Shown: positions 11,860 to 25,250 of the stretch, piece by piece
Numbering within the stretch: the first letter of the stretch is position 1
Layout of the letters: each line of letters opens with the position of its first letter
From: Solen grandis
Lineage: Eukaryota > Mollusca > Bivalvia > Adapedonta > Solenidae
Assembly (NCBI GenBank): GCA_021229015.1
Contig: CM037777.1
Coordinates: 64,057,593-64,121,592 of the forward strand
DNA: 64,000 nt
Direction of reading: 5' to 3'
Notes under the pieces: model-generated
Told to the model about the DNA's origin: nothing
Databases searched by the model: none
What the model saw: only the letters and a program-made list of their open reading frames with translations
Program-made: the position numbers and the translations under genes

Positions 11860-12794
11860 CAGAATGAAAAGCAGTTTTCTATCATAAGTGTCTTAATAAC
11901 AAAAAGTGTAATGATAGCACTTGTAACTTAACCCTTCATCTCCTCTGTTTTCGTATGTAATATGGCTCAGATTCTAGTGTCTAGATCGCAAAAAAGTATG
12001 TCTTAAACCCTTTCAAATTCAAGAATTTAATGTTTAAGTTATAATCGTGTACACGAATGTTCATGAGCTAAATGGTTAAAGATGTTACCATAATTATTTA
12101 GCAGACATGGATATACGATAACTCACAGTTAATGGGTAAAAGCCAACCTCTAGGGACAATCCAGACTTTTATTTAATAGCCGGTTATTAGTAGGAAGCCA
12201 TTGTCAGACATGGAACCATTTGTCTGATGGCCAGAATGCTGACCTGGCACCATAAAAACTAGTCACTGGTTAAGATAAGCTAACTTTTTTATTCAATAAT
12301 TTCCTTCATCCAAAAATGATAAATGAGTAACTTGGAGTAAGAATTCAGTAATAATTCCACCTATAGCTTGCTGAGACTTGATTTCTGTATGATTTTGGTT
12401 TGCTTTCAATAACATTTCAGTCCAATGAGGACTTCGTCTTTATAAAGCAGATACATGCCTGTCTCACTACATTATTGCAGACAAACTACATGCAGTCACA
12501 CTACCCTTATGTGCTGAGCACAAAGCAAGGGACTATACCAGTACACATAATTTTATTTGTGTGTGATTTTTTATATGTCTCATTATAAGATTAAACCTAA
12601 ATTTTACAATCTTACAGGCAAACCACTTGGCTACAGTGACCCAATTTTATTGGGAACACTTTCTTTAAGTTTATTTCATTTTTAAAAAAGACTATATTTA
12701 TGGCCTTTACCAGTTGAGATTTGAACTTTAAAAATCTTAAATTCTCTCCCTGGTAATAACCAAAATTCTTAAAAGATAATACTAGTATAAGTTT

Positions 12795-12847
<53 letters not shown>

Positions 12848-13573
12848 TATAATTATAATAGAATACCATTCTAGGAAGATAAGAACATTTCGTGCTGACA
12901 TTAGTATTTATACACATGGTCCTATTTTATTTTTCATCGGAGTACATTTATAATTAAGAGAAATCTATAAATCGATAATGCCAAGTCTTTATTTCGATAA
13001 TACTTTAAAAGTAGTTTGAACGATTGATCAACAGCTGAGATTCTCCATATCCTGTCAAGAATGATGAAAAACAACCAGTTGAACATCTTGAAGCTTTATG
13101 CAGTGTTTTCTACAATATGAACGATGCTTTACCATGAACAAAAACATGGTCAGTATATTCAATTTGGAGTTTATTTATAATATTTAAATCTGAGCTTGAT
13201 ATTGGACTATACTATTTTTCGAGAACTTGCAGTCTGGTCATCCGTGTATATCTTAACTGAATATCCAGGGGCTCATTTCACTAAACTAATCCTTGGATGA
13301 AAAGAATATTCATATAAGTAGATTCACGGACATAAAGTAGTATCGTTCTTGTAATTTTTCAATACAACAATTATAGGATTTCATACTGCAATGAAATGGG
13401 TCAGCCTGCGCAAATAAGAACTGAATAGACACTATGAAAGGCAAATGTCTTACAACTCCGATCAAGTTTGTTCATAAGAGGTATTTAAGTGAAATGCGAT
13501 TCACGCTCTTATTTTCGTTTCTTATGATAAAATCAAGAGCTTGCAATTTTCTTGAACTGTGAACTAAATGGAC
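11860..13573. other. AT-rich stretch with an (AT)n microsatellite
   Basis: No exon or known repeat was recognised apart from the AT dinucleotide run at 12797-12850. Confidence 0.4.
12797..12850. repeat. (AT)n microsatellite
   Basis: An almost uninterrupted AT dinucleotide run of about 45 bp with an imperfect right flank. Confidence 0.95.
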
Positions 13574-13800
13574 TTAACCTTTTACCTCATATAGACTCAT
13601 TTTGACGCATTGGCAAACAGAGCCGACCCAGATCAGACAGCTCATAAAAGGATTTGCCACATCCAGGTCTTCTCGGTTTGCTCATTCAATATTGTAGCTC
13701 AGTTTCTACAAAGTCATTTTTAGCAAGAATATCCATCAATCAATCAATATTCATCAAATCATATATTTGTACATTAATACTTATGTGGTAAAGGGTTTAA
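13574..13800 (-). mobile_element. Diverged TTAA miniature element
   Basis: It starts TTAACCTTTTACCTCATA and ends TTATGTGGTAAAGGGTTTAA, so the inverted ends resemble the 240-bp MITE family. The AGACTCATTTTGACGCATT block next to the left end also matches. The internal hairpin is missing and the middle is different. It is a related subfamily or a very old copy. Confidence 0.65.
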
Positions 13801-14224
13801 AACAAATGTAAGGGCACCGCATTTTTTTTTTAAAAAAAGTCAAACGGCAGCATTTTGTAGTTAGATAAAAATTATCATATGACATGTTTATCACATCCAC
13901 ACTGCCTTTGATCTTATTTGTTTGCAGTAAGTTCGAAATGAGCTTTAGATAATAAAAAAATTAGGAGAGATAACAAAATATATCTTATCGAGGGTCTGAC
14001 AAGTCTATAAAACATGTAGTGAATTCATAATACTGGTGAAAATATGCTTTTCAGACGAAAATGACATAATTTTAGATTAATATTTAAATCCTCTCTGCGC
14101 CCAAATTAAATATCTCGGATATTGCTCCATGAAATATATCTGTATGTAAACATTTTCAGATTTAAAGCTGTAAGATATATTTCTTTGCCATGCATACTGT
14201 AGAATCCGTGCTACAATATTCTAC

Positions 14225-14325
14225 GAGCAAACAGAGGTGACCCTGCTCAGACAGCTCCTGGAATGGTCGGTGTATCCTCTATTTGCCAATGCATCAAAAT
14301 ACCCCTTTAAAAGGTAAAGGGTTAA
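14225..14325 (+). mobile_element. Partial TTAA miniature element
   Basis: It contains AAACAGAGGTGACC, AGACAGCTC and GCCAATGCATCAAAAT, which are pieces of the diverged subfamily at 13574-13800, and ends GGTAAAGGGTTAA. The left end is not visible. Confidence 0.5.
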
Positions 14326-14669
14326 GTGAAACGTTGAATTTTGAGTTATCACTATTTTTCACACAGAATAATTATGATCTTAAGGGCATCTGTTACAGAT
14401 TTCCATCGCAGTGTTTCGGACATGTAAAATATAATATATTTTGGATACTCCAAATGTTTGGATATAATCTTTCACAATGTCAACACAACTATGCTAATAG
14501 GGTGGTTTTGCTAGAGAAGGACATCTGTATTTCTAACATTTCCTTAAAAAAGTTTTCAAATAGTTTATTAAGTTTAAATGAATGCAGTATTTGAATAGAT
14601 TTTAAACTTTTTCTTAGCATAACAGTCATCATAAGGAGAGCTTAAGAGCTAAAAAATGATCTTGGTGGC

Positions 14670-14672
<3 letters not shown>

Positions 14673-14705
<33 letters not shown>
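14673..14705. repeat. Poly-T tract
   Basis: A run of 33 T. It could be the poly-A tail of a minus-strand retroposed copy, but no source sequence is recognisable next to it. Confidence 0.9.
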
Positions 14706-14706
<1 letters not shown>

Positions 14707-15429
14707 ATCAAGCAACCTTTAAAGACCTTTTAGAAGAAAAATGAAAAAAACCTATGGAATGATTTTCTATATAAATTTTTAAAAAATGTATGAAAATGAA
14801 GCTATTTTTTCTCTCCCTTTTCCTAAAGTTCTATGCGTTTTGATAAATTTCTTTGAAAATGAAGTACCTGAGGATATTTAAACCATTAATTCAGATAAAT
14901 TGAATTATCATGAATCAACCGTTAGTATGTCTGTCTTCTATTTGCAAATTTTTTGTCTTTTTTTTCTTTTTAATGTCCAGCATCCCACTTTAGACATGAC
15001 GTAACGCGAGATGACATACGAGAGGTGACATGGCAGGAGGTAACATGACGGGATGTGATTTATATTTATCTCCCATGCTGTGATGCAGGAGTATAAACAT
15101 TCTGAGCATCAATACAGGCAATCATTTAATTGAACACCTTTGAGACAAAAACCTACAGCATATAGATTATGATTCAGTTACATCATCTATATCTAGATTA
15201 AGATGTACTTCTTACTGCACTTGGACAAAATCAAATTATAATTTCTGGACATTAGGTCAATTTTTCTTGTATCTGTCCCATGGTGGTCACTTGTTTGTTA
15301 GAAATTAGACTGTGCCAAGAAGCTAGAGACCTGTGGAGCTAATCTGAACCTATGGGAAGCCAGCTGTTTTATGTTTAAGGGATTGTGCCAATCTTTAAGA
15401 TCAGAGAAACTCATACAATCGTAACCATC

Positions 15430-15669
15430 TTAACCATTTCCCTCATAGAGGACACCATGAAAAGACCTATGCGAACAGCATAAAACCAGATCAGCCTGCG
15501 AGTAACTCGCAGGCTGATCAGGTTTTATGCTGTTCGCTGCTCCTCAGTGGTCTGGAAATGAGTATTTTGTAATTAAATTTGGTAAGGTTTAACTGTGGTT
15601 TTCTGCAGATCAGGCTTTATGTGATCTATTGGAGGTGTCAAAATGAGTATATATGAGGGAAAGGGTTAA
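15430..15669 (+). mobile_element. TTAA-bounded miniature element (MITE), copy 2
   Basis: This 240-bp copy belongs to the same family as 2294-2535. TTAA lies at both borders and the ends are CCATTTCCCTCATA and TATATGAGGGAAAGGG. The hairpin at 15471-15537 is nearly perfect: about 32 paired bases with one A/A mismatch and a three-base loop. It is the cleanest hairpin in the window. Confidence 0.88.
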
Positions 15670-15792
15670 GTAAAACCCTGCTGCTATGTTGAATTCTCTA
15701 GACCTATTTGTAAGTGATTTGCAGTAATTCATTAAAATTTAAAAAAAAAGTCTTTATTTCAGTCTAAGACTCAAACTAGAATTTTCACTGAA

Positions 15793-15905
15793 GGTGATTA
15801 ATACCCTCGTATGTCAACTTGTCTGTATGTAATGTGAATGTAGAATTTATGTGACGTGACGCTTCGAGCATTGTTCCTATATAACACCCATTTAAGGGAT
15901 TTAAG
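15793..15905 (+). repeat. Dispersed repeat beginning AAGGTGATTAATACCCTC
   Basis: This is the second copy of the short family at 10827-10945. It has the same start, a GTGACGTGAC motif and a CCTATATAACACCCA stretch. Confidence 0.5.
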
Positions 15906-16476
15906 AAAATGCAAATTTTCAAAGTGATATTTTATGAATTTTTCAGATAAAAGTGGTGTATTTTTATATGTATACTACTTTTTTGCAATTCGCGAAAAAA
16001 AGTATAATCCCGAAACTGATTGTTCAAAAAGACTAAAAAATTTGATGCATTTAAGGTCTGAACTGTATAGGCTGAATTAATATTACCCCCTCATGTCAAA
16101 ATGACTCTGCTGTTGCTCAGGAAGTTTAAATAGTTCATCTATCTATGCGTCTTCTCATATCGTATGTAACATGTCTAGCCATTGTCCAGAACATTATCTT
16201 GGAACAAACTCCCCTACAGTTTGAGTAACTATGTTACTCCATAGACGGTTTTTTTTTTGTGTGTGTTTTTTTTTTGTTTTTTTTTTCAGATTTACCTGCT
16301 GGTATAAGGTAGGTCAGTTGTGTTACTGACTTTACAAATGTCAGGTAAATGTGCCTGGATGGTTCCAAACAAGTATCATACTTACAGGTTTAGAAACTAA
16401 TTATAAGTCATCTAAAGACCTGTGTTCAATACGTATCAGAGTGATTGCTGACAGAGAATATACCAATTCAAGCACA

Positions 16477-16683
16477 TTAACCCTTTCCCTCATAGAGGAC
16501 ACCATGAAAAGACCTATGCGAACAACATAAAACCAGATCAGCCTGTTCGCTGCTCCTCAGTGGTCTGGAAATGAGGACTTTATAATTAAATTTGGTAAGG
16601 TTTAACTGTGGTTTTTTGCAGATCAGGCTTTATGTGGTACCTACTGAGTGAGTCAAAATGAGTCTATATGAGGGAAAGGGTTA
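16477..16683 (+). mobile_element. TTAA-bounded miniature element, hairpin-deleted copy 3
   Basis: It has the same ends and flanks as the copies at 2.3 and 15.4 kb but is 207 bp long. The missing bases are the second arm of the internal hairpin and part of the first: the sequence jumps from GATCAGCCT to GTTCGCTGCTCC. The right border reads TTAT in place of TTAA. Confidence 0.85.
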
Positions 16684-16689
16684 TATAGG

Positions 16690-19600
16690 CCCAAATAGAC
16701 GTTTACGTGACACGCAGGTGTTTCGAAGTTCTATTGCAATGCGTCTGGATATGAGATTATTTTCTATTGAAAAGGATCAAAATTTAAACACATATGAACA
16801 TTTTCATAACAAATATGGAAATATTACCCCTGAACTTAACGATCAGCATTACAGCATTCTACAACAGCTCTCTGCTTTAGAATATATATAAACAGTGACT
16901 TTGTGACTTTCAGTTCAGGGATTGGTCCTAAATAAAAGGCTTGTATTCTCCTTCTATAAATAAGCATGCTTACATATTGTCAGACCTTTCATTCCATGAT
17001 ATGCTTTCAAACTACATTTGTAATTATTTACCCGTAAGATTTTGATCGTTTGCTTTTTCTGAAATTAATTAACAAAATCCTAATGGACGAATTAGAAATG
17101 TTCAGTGTATATACCCGGTACCACACTCCTCGATATTAAGACACATTTAAGCTGTGAGAAATGAAAACAGTTAAGCTTTAGAAAAATATTTCTGTAGGTG
17201 GAGATAATGCTGTATTTTAACTCAAGTTTTAAAATTATTTTTAATCAGAACGCTACATCATATGTGACAGTTTTTAGCATAACATCAACGAAATATTTAT
17301 TTTAGGGAGTGATAAGGGCGAAAAGGAAATAACTGAATTAAGGGACATTCTGCATTGACCTTCACTCTGGATTCTATATATTCTTTAATTCCTGCTTTAA
17401 AAACCCTAAGCGGCTTGCTATTGCACATAGCTTAATTATGATCCATCATCTCTCTTTCTATGTGGATTGTTTGAACGCCATAGTAAGCCAATAATTGGAT
17501 TTTCGAATGTTGTTCCGTGTTTACAAGATATTATTGTTTCATAAATATACGTTTACCGAACAATTTGATCAGCGAAAATGATCTATAATTTTATTTGATG
17601 ATATATTATAACAATGTCAGATTTCGGTTACCAGGTTTTAATACAGAATAATGTATAACAAAAAGATAGGATTCTTTGCAGTAAAGAACACTGGGGATTA
17701 CATTCAAGATATAAAATATCAGCAACAAGGATTTGTTATCCTCACCAGTCTTATTTGCATATTGGAATACAATGTTCAGATAAATCACACATAGCAGGTG
17801 CTGTTAATACCGTTGTACTTTGCATGTATGGCACTGCAGGTAAAACCTAACAGGATAATGTTAAAGAATTTTTACATAAAATAAAAATCGAAATCATAAT
17901 TCAATGCCATATTGCTGATAGTATTTGTTGCTTATTATTTATGTATTATAATTATTTAATACTATCAAAGTTTAAACTTATAGAAAGAGGGGATATTTAA
18001 GAAAGTGACACACAACTGAACTGGTAAACAAAATGACAATCTATCAGAGCGACGTGCTTATCGCCAGCTCTCCTCTATACTTCCTTTTGACAGATATTAC
18101 AATTCAATAAACCTATCCTAGGACCACATGCCAATGGATGTAATTGTATGGAGGACAGGTGGTTTGGACCAGTCAATAACACGTGATATGTATACTTAAG
18201 CTGAGAACTGCATTTTTTTTTTCGTAAAACAACACACTGCATGCCTTACATCTTTTATTTTTATTTACACTGTTCATATCAGAGAAATACATTCAGGAAG
18301 TGCGAGATGGGGGCCCGTTGAAAGTTGGTTCAAGCACAGTCCTTTTGCCGACTGACTGTTCCACAGCGATAACTAATAGTATTTCTCTATTTTATGTATT
18401 TTTGTCCATTTAAATGCACCTTCTTCTGGAGTTTATCATTTGAAGTTTTTGTCCTGAATAAGACTGACGGAAAGGTAAGAATGGCGGATATTGTCAAAAG
18501 AAAACTATTTAGATACTAACCGATGTAATATTAGCACTAAACCGGAATGTTACCAGATGTTAAAATTTTCAGTCTTGCAGTTTTGCATTGAATTGTAGTA
18601 TATATATGAACTATGCTAATATATAAAATACCGGTTGCCTTCACATTTGAAACGTATGCTATTTTTGTTAAAGTTTTTTGTAACTTTTGAATCAAGCAAT
18701 CTCAGAAAAAAGTTTATATTGGCTAGTGTATCATAACAGTGTTAAAGAAGTTGAAATAGATACTCAAATATATTGGTCCTATATGAGATTTGCAATGAAA
18801 TCAATCACCTAATTCTTATTTAGTGCTCTATTTCTTTGCAATAATTTATTATTGAAGTTACTGTTACAACAACAGTTTTTCAGTCACATATAGTGAGCTT
18901 ATTATTTGAAAAAGAAGACTCCGGAGACCTACGTACATTTATTTCAGGTATAAACGTCACCAGGGTAACAACATTAGCCGAAGACAACTTTTAAACTGAG
19001 ATGCACATTTCACCCTAAATGTTAAAGGACTTTACATGTATAACATTTTATTGGAATTATCCTGATTTTACCTCACACCTAAAACATTTGACAGTATTAT
19101 TCTGATGTCTCAAGATCTGATGAAGATAAATCGGGGCAAAGCATGAACCACACAGCTGACACTTTTCCTTGAACATAAATCAGCTGATAGGTCTCGGCAA
19201 AATGCAAAAAAAACAAACAAAAAACAAAAAAAAACAGTAACATATGAATTCGCACATGTTCGCGTCTTCATTGTATCTTAGAACTTCTTATTGGACTCGT
19301 TCCCTGAAAGCACATTTAAAAAATGAGATCTTAACCTTTACCGCATGTTCAACTTTTTTAGTATACGTACTCTGAATGTAATAGAATTAAACACTCTTTT
19401 GAAAGTTGAGGTCTTCAACTGGAATTACCTTATATCGGTGTCAAAAAAACAAGCTTTAAATACAATTACTCTCTCTCTCTAAGAGATTACGTTAGAAAAA
19501 AAGCAGGTCGTCTGTTTCATCTTAAATAAGCCTCAGTGGAGAATTGTAATAATTTCAATGGGAGAGGATTGATAGTTAGGATTTATAAAAGGCAGGTTGC

Positions 19601-19805
19601 TCTTTTTCTGAAAGGGCACTCTTTAGTCGCGAAACGGAAAGTAGGGAAATTGTGGAATTCAATACCAATGTTTTTTCCTTTTTTTTCTAACCAAAGAAAA
19701 GTAACACAGATATTTTTATACGTCTTTTTTTCAATTTTAGCTATACATTGTTTTTACAAATTTATGCACTCACTCTAACAGATGAACATTATTCAATGGA
19801 AAAGG
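16690..19805. other. AT-rich non-coding stretch
   Basis: Only short chance frames were seen, with no splice-bounded exon or recognised repeat. A short A/CAAA-rich patch lies near 19206-19235. Confidence 0.35.
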
Positions 19806-19809
19806 CGAG

Positions 19810-20600
19810 CTTCACATAAATGAGTTACATTACTCACTCAAATTAGTGATGATGAGCATTTCGCAATCATAAAGGTAAGTATTTCTCACAAAACGATTTT
19901 TCAAGCAGATGAGATATAATAACTGATTAAGTGAGTACTGTTCGCCTATTTCAATGAGCATTGCTCCCCAAATTGGTGAGTAATGCTCGTTTAATTCCCA
20001 CTTAGATATCTAAACATTATACATCGAAATAGGTGAGCATTTCCTACTGAATATGGAGAGTAATCTTCACTTTTGTCAATGAAAAATGCTTAACTAAGTA
20101 GATGACAATATTCACTCAATAGGGTGAGCATTACACACCTATTTGATGATAATGCATTAATAAACTAACCCTTCCCAAATACGATTCTTAATAATGTTAA
20201 AAAATTTTTTAAATAGTGAGTATTACTCGGTAATTAATGTTTACCTAATTCGATGATAAGAGAAAACTGAGTGAGTTTATCTAATTTTATTAGGTGAACA
20301 ATACTCACGGAATTAAGTGAGTCACCCTCACCTTAATAGGTGTAGAGTGCTCACACACAATGGCTATTACTCGTTGAATAAGGTGAGTACATATTGTATG
20401 ATTACTGCTCATTCAGATGAGCAGTGCTCACTACAATATGTGAGTAATAATCGGCTAATATTGAACATTACTCACTGAAATTAGTGTGTAATGATCACAT
20501 ATTTGAGCAAGTATTGTCCACCTCATTAAATGAGCATCAAACTCCGAAGAAGGTGAGCATTAATTCATCAATGTTCACCTAATTAGATGAATAATGGTCA
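19810..20600. repeat. Degenerate array of palindromic TGAGYATTRCTCA-like motifs
   Basis: For about 790 bp the sequence repeatedly returns to short motifs of the form GTGAG-N(4-6)-CTCAC. Examples are TGAGTAATGCTC (19977-19988), GTGAGCATTACACACC (20122-20137) and TGAGCAGTGCTCAC (20418-20431). They are separated by 8-15 bp of AT-rich spacer (AATTAGG, AATAAGG). Both the motif and its reverse complement occur because it is nearly palindromic. The rough spacing is 25-30 bp with no strict period. No coding frame runs through it. It looks like a very old minisatellite or a cluster of short binding-site-like palindromes. Confidence 0.75.
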
Positions 20601-22610
20601 TCTTTTTTCTGTTTTATCGACTTATCTAAATACATGTATGTAATTCTCATTCCAAAACTCAGTCTTTTAAAGAATGATAATTTAATAGTCTTCAGTTAGA
20701 TGTTATTCATATATTTAGAATATACTGTAGTGTACGTAACTGTGTTGTCCTCATTAAAACAAACAATTTTGATACTAAATTGTTCTTATGAATAGTTTTA
20801 CCAAAGTTCAAACATTTAAAAAGATGTAAAAGTTAAATTATTTAAAAGAAGTAGTTGCTGTGGTATATGTAACTAATATTTAATGTTTGCTTCAGCTGCA
20901 TTGAGACATACTAACCGTAATTTATTCTATAAACTTTATTAAAAATATTAGGAACCGAGGTGTCTTTGTGATCGAATGATAACATCCATTTTACTATTAC
21001 TAAGCCCCTTTTTGTTGCTTTACACACCAGTGTATTCCGAATGCTGCAAAATACAAATGTATGGAGACAAAGTGTAACTTGGCATATTTACACGTACTGA
21101 AACGAAATGTTATCTTAGACCATGTGTGCGCATACACACACAGCAATAATCAAACACCCTTTGCATTTGACACCAAAACTGTTTGAAATATTTGGAATCT
21201 TATTTGGAATTTTCATCCAAATTGTAAATACTAATCTGTGAAAATGTTGCCTTGTACATGCAATATAAAAGTTAGATTGGGGGAGAATATGCCTTAACTT
21301 AAAGCAGCACGTTCACAGATGGTCGTTGACTAAGAATTTGAGTTTTATGTGTGTATATGGATTTCGTCTAACAATGCCCATCTACAGACACATGGGCAAC
21401 AAATGCAACCATCCGTGATTGTAAAACAATGGGTGGTTTCCCCATCACAGAAAAAACAATCGCGGACGGTATTGAAACTATATCTAAAAATATAAAACCT
21501 ATATTTAGATTTTCTAACCTTATTAGTGGTCACTAAGCAGTGTGGCCATACCACGTGGTATGTGGTGTCAATTTAAGCTGGTGCAAGCAGAATATATAGG
21601 AATAGCTTTTCTTTATGAAGTCGATATAAAATATCAGATTAAATACGGAAAGATACGCAATACCCCCCGTATATAAAACTTACTGGCAATAAAGGCACTA
21701 GAATTTGGTAATAGCACAAATTCTAACAATAACCTTGAAGTTTTTTATCATTCTTACAGACTTCTTCAATAAGCATGAAATAAATAAGACATATTAATGG
21801 TCAGTTTAGTCTCAAAATATGTAGATAGAATAGTTCTGTTTAAGAAAAAAGACTATTGTTCTTAAAACTGACTCTCCTTAATAGAAAAAATGACAGTGTT
21901 CCTTAAGTATTTGCTTTATTTCTATCTTGAATATATCATTAAATCTATAAGCGGCATTCAGAAAAATAAACTGAACCATTTACAATGTTATGCAAAAACA
22001 TTTATATATGCATAGCTGATTCGAATTTCAATAACAACGATGTCTCAAATTTGATGGATTTATAAATCAGCTGTAGTTTGTGCGATTCCATGACGGCTGG
22101 TTTACATAACATTTCATGGAAACACGAAGTAATTCAATACAGATGTAATTTTCTATCGCCATGACATGATGATGAAAAAAGAAGAAAAAATATTCGAATG
22201 AATGGTTGCACAGGCGTGTACGTTGGCTGTAGTATAGTAGAATGCTGATGCACATGCATGCACGTATTAGTGTATACTTTGATGATTTGAAGCTGCTGAT
22301 GATTTGCAAAATTGAAAATTATCGAAACAATAATTCTTTGAATAAAAATGAATTTCATAGACACAATGACGAAAAAGAAAGGGAATTTACATAAGATAAG
22401 TTAGATTCGAGACTTTACAATGTAAATGTGGGCTAAAGGAGGAAGCTCACACTTAATTTATTGAAAATAAAATAAATTGTACTGATACATGTTTACGTTT
22501 GACAAACTTGACAGTATAAAAATGTTTATTGTACCCAAGAAGCAACACCTACCGATAAACAATATCTGCGTTCATGTGAAGTGGTGCTCAATATTACCCC
22601 AGCTATATAC
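20601..22610. other. AT-rich non-coding stretch
   Basis: No recognised gene. A cysteine-rich minus-strand frame (21345-21554) has no clear splice donor and no family I recognise. Confidence 0.35.
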
Positions 22611-22852
22611 TTAACCCTTTCCCTCATATAGACTCATTTTGACGCCCTCAATAGGTACCACATAAAGCCTGATCTGCAGAAAACCACAGTTAAACCTTAC
22701 CAAATTTATTTACAAAATCCTCATTTCCAGACCACTGAGGAGCAGCGAACAGCATAAAACCTGATCAGCCTGCGAGTTACTCGCAGGCTGATCTGGTTTT
22801 ATGCTGTTCGCATAGGTCTTTTCATGGTTTCCTCTATGAGGGAAAGGGTTAA
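22611..22852 (-). mobile_element. TTAA-bounded miniature element (MITE), copy 4, inverted
   Basis: A 242-bp copy of the same family in the opposite orientation, with TTAA at both borders. Its hairpin at 22745-22811 is intact. Confidence 0.88.
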
Positions 22853-24221
22853 ACAAACTTCTCTCTGACCCTGAAACACAGGAATTCCACGTGCAATAAA
22901 CAACGACTTGAAGATGCTTCATCTTAATTTGATTAATAACCTAACGTAGTAGGAATAAAAACATATGGATAGTAAGTGGAGATATAAGAAAATGTAAGAA
23001 CAGGAAAGGTGATATTCTGAAATCAAAACTGGAATATTATTTTTAATATATAACATATTTTTGTAGTTGAGGATATTAGAGATCTATATATATTCAATGT
23101 TACATAGTCTGTTTTATTACATGTGATGTTTTTATTTGTTTATTTTGCATCAGCTAACTTCCTACCCAGAGATAAAGATAGATAAAGAGAAACGAAGCTT
23201 TATCAATGTTATAATTTAAAAAAAAATCTTAAATAACATCAAACATCATTTTTAACAAAACTAAAAAAAAATTACAAGAACACAGATCGAAATTCCAAGA
23301 TAGCTTGTTTTTGTGAATTCAAAATTATCCCGTAAAGCGGTAGAGAGAAGATTGACTTTATTTATACCTACTGAAATATAGAGAAATATTGTTTGGTTGC
23401 ATTCAAGTACGTTCCGCCTATTTGGCGTATTACTGAATTTGAGAGAGGGTGAAAAAGATCGAGAACCCTGATTGAAAAATAATGCCGAAAATGTTTCACT
23501 TTAAGTCTCTTCTATAGAATTCCCATATCGAATTTGAGGTGACGTTCTCTTACTAGTCATCTTGTCTGAGGAGTTCAACTATCTTCTTAAACTATCATTA
23601 ATGTCACTTGTTCCCAGAAACCGTTCCTCCATTTCAAAGTATCATTCACAGAGTAGCAAGGACATTTCGTATAGCTGGATAAAAAGAGAACAGTCATTGG
23701 ATTCAGAAGGAATGATCAGTATTTTTATTTATTTATATGCTAGCATAATAACAGTATATTATATATACTAACTATGAAATTCCTTTGGTTTTGAGAATGT
23801 ATCAATAATTTCCATATATTTTCTCATGGAATATTAATTACATGAAAAACTGCTGCGTAGAATGTAAGATGAAGAAGTTTCAGTGGTGTATGTGCTGAGG
23901 GCTCCATGATTCTGGAAAACCTATGCAGCGTGATCTATGATATGTTCATGAAAGAGAAACAAATATTTACTGATTATCGAAATAAAGGTCGAGTCAATGA
24001 TACATATCCTGATAATATTCAAATAATGCAGCCAGTAAGAGCGCAAGGCAACATAAATTGATACTGACTGCAGTTTATAACCGTCATGTTCCATGTATAG
24101 TACATTTACATCATGTTTGTTTAATGTATTTCATCTGTGTAAATGTTTGTTTAATGTATTTTATCTGTACAAAGTAAATAAACTATTCCTTAATGTTAAG
24201 TGTTTCTCAAATTAACACAAT

Positions 24222-24306
24222 ATATCGATGGGTAAGAGCGAAACTAGGCTAAGTATATATATGTGTGTGTGTGTGTGTGACCTAGTTTCGCTCTCATCCC
24301 TCGATA
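24222..24306. repeat. Inverted repeat around a (TA)/(TG)n core
   Basis: Two 27-bp arms (24222-24248 and 24280-24306) match as reverse complements at 24 of 27 positions. The 31-bp loop is a TA then TG dinucleotide run. GAGCGAAACTAGG is the best conserved part of the arm. No terminal target duplication is evident. Confidence 0.85.
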
Positions 24307-24566
24307 TGATGTACTTAATGGAAAGATTTCTACTCTTCGACAATAGATTTGTTAATGTGATGCAGCAACTGAATAGGATATATTATATTTTCTGCTGTTA
24401 TTTGGACTTACAAGTCCCCATGAACACCCAATGAAATCCTTAAGAAGTGTCTTGCATGTTCATATGTACATATGTTTGATATTCATTTGGGATATCTGAT
24501 AATTACAGAGGCGAAACTATAACCTCAACGAAGATAACAGTTTTAAATTTTGTGTACTAGTATGTT

Positions 24567-24579
24567 GGGGGGGGGGGGG
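24567..24579. repeat. Poly-G run
   Basis: Thirteen consecutive G in an otherwise AT-rich region. Confidence 0.9.
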
Positions 24580-25250
24580 AATTTATTGTTGCTGGTTAGA
24601 AAAAAAGTCGACTTGGTTTTACTCACACCAAAACCAGTCTTTGTCAGTCATGAAATAGATAAATCGAAATAGAGCGTGGCTCTAAACAATCCACTTATTC
24701 CTGCAGATAAAATTATAGATAGAAATCCATCGTGGGCATGTACGGTTTGTGTATAAGGTGAAAACAACGTATTCTACTTTATCTGACTTGTCAACCGAAC
24801 TAATGGTAGAAAAGAAATATGAACATGATTCAAGTGTTTTATATAGGTGATAATTTTACGTTTTCATGAGTATGGAAAATATGTATATGGAAAGAGAACG
24901 AATAGGCCGTCAATGAACAATTATAATTTATGTTACAGTATCAACAAAGTTACATAAAGCAGAATAAAATAAACTAAAATTAAATGAATGCTCGGCCCTA
25001 GTGGACCAAAAAAAGACTCCCAGTAATTTTTACTTGGGATTTGTATACATCACTTCCTTGGCGCTTAAGCATATAAGAGAAGTTCCAGGACTGGTTGACC
25101 CAGTGTCAGGATAATGTGACTTAGTATTGTATCATTCCACTTCGAGGGTTTGCCATGAAACTGTTTCACCTCCTTCTATTTTAATATGCACTTAAAATAG
25201 TTTCATGATCAGCCCCTAATTGTTAACGCCTTGGTTTCGCAGTTCGGCAA

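Noticed and set aside
11929..12080. Possible further TTAA miniature element (TTAACCCTTCATCTC near 11929, GGTTAA near 12074)
   Set aside because: Only the outermost bases match and the interior is unlike the family.
15250..15420. Possible repeat or exon around CCCATGGTGGTCACTTG
   Set aside because: No second copy in the window and no open frame, so it was not listed separately.
16658..16891. Plus-strand 77-codon frame
   Set aside because: It begins inside the MITE end and has no splice sites or recognisable family. Probably chance.
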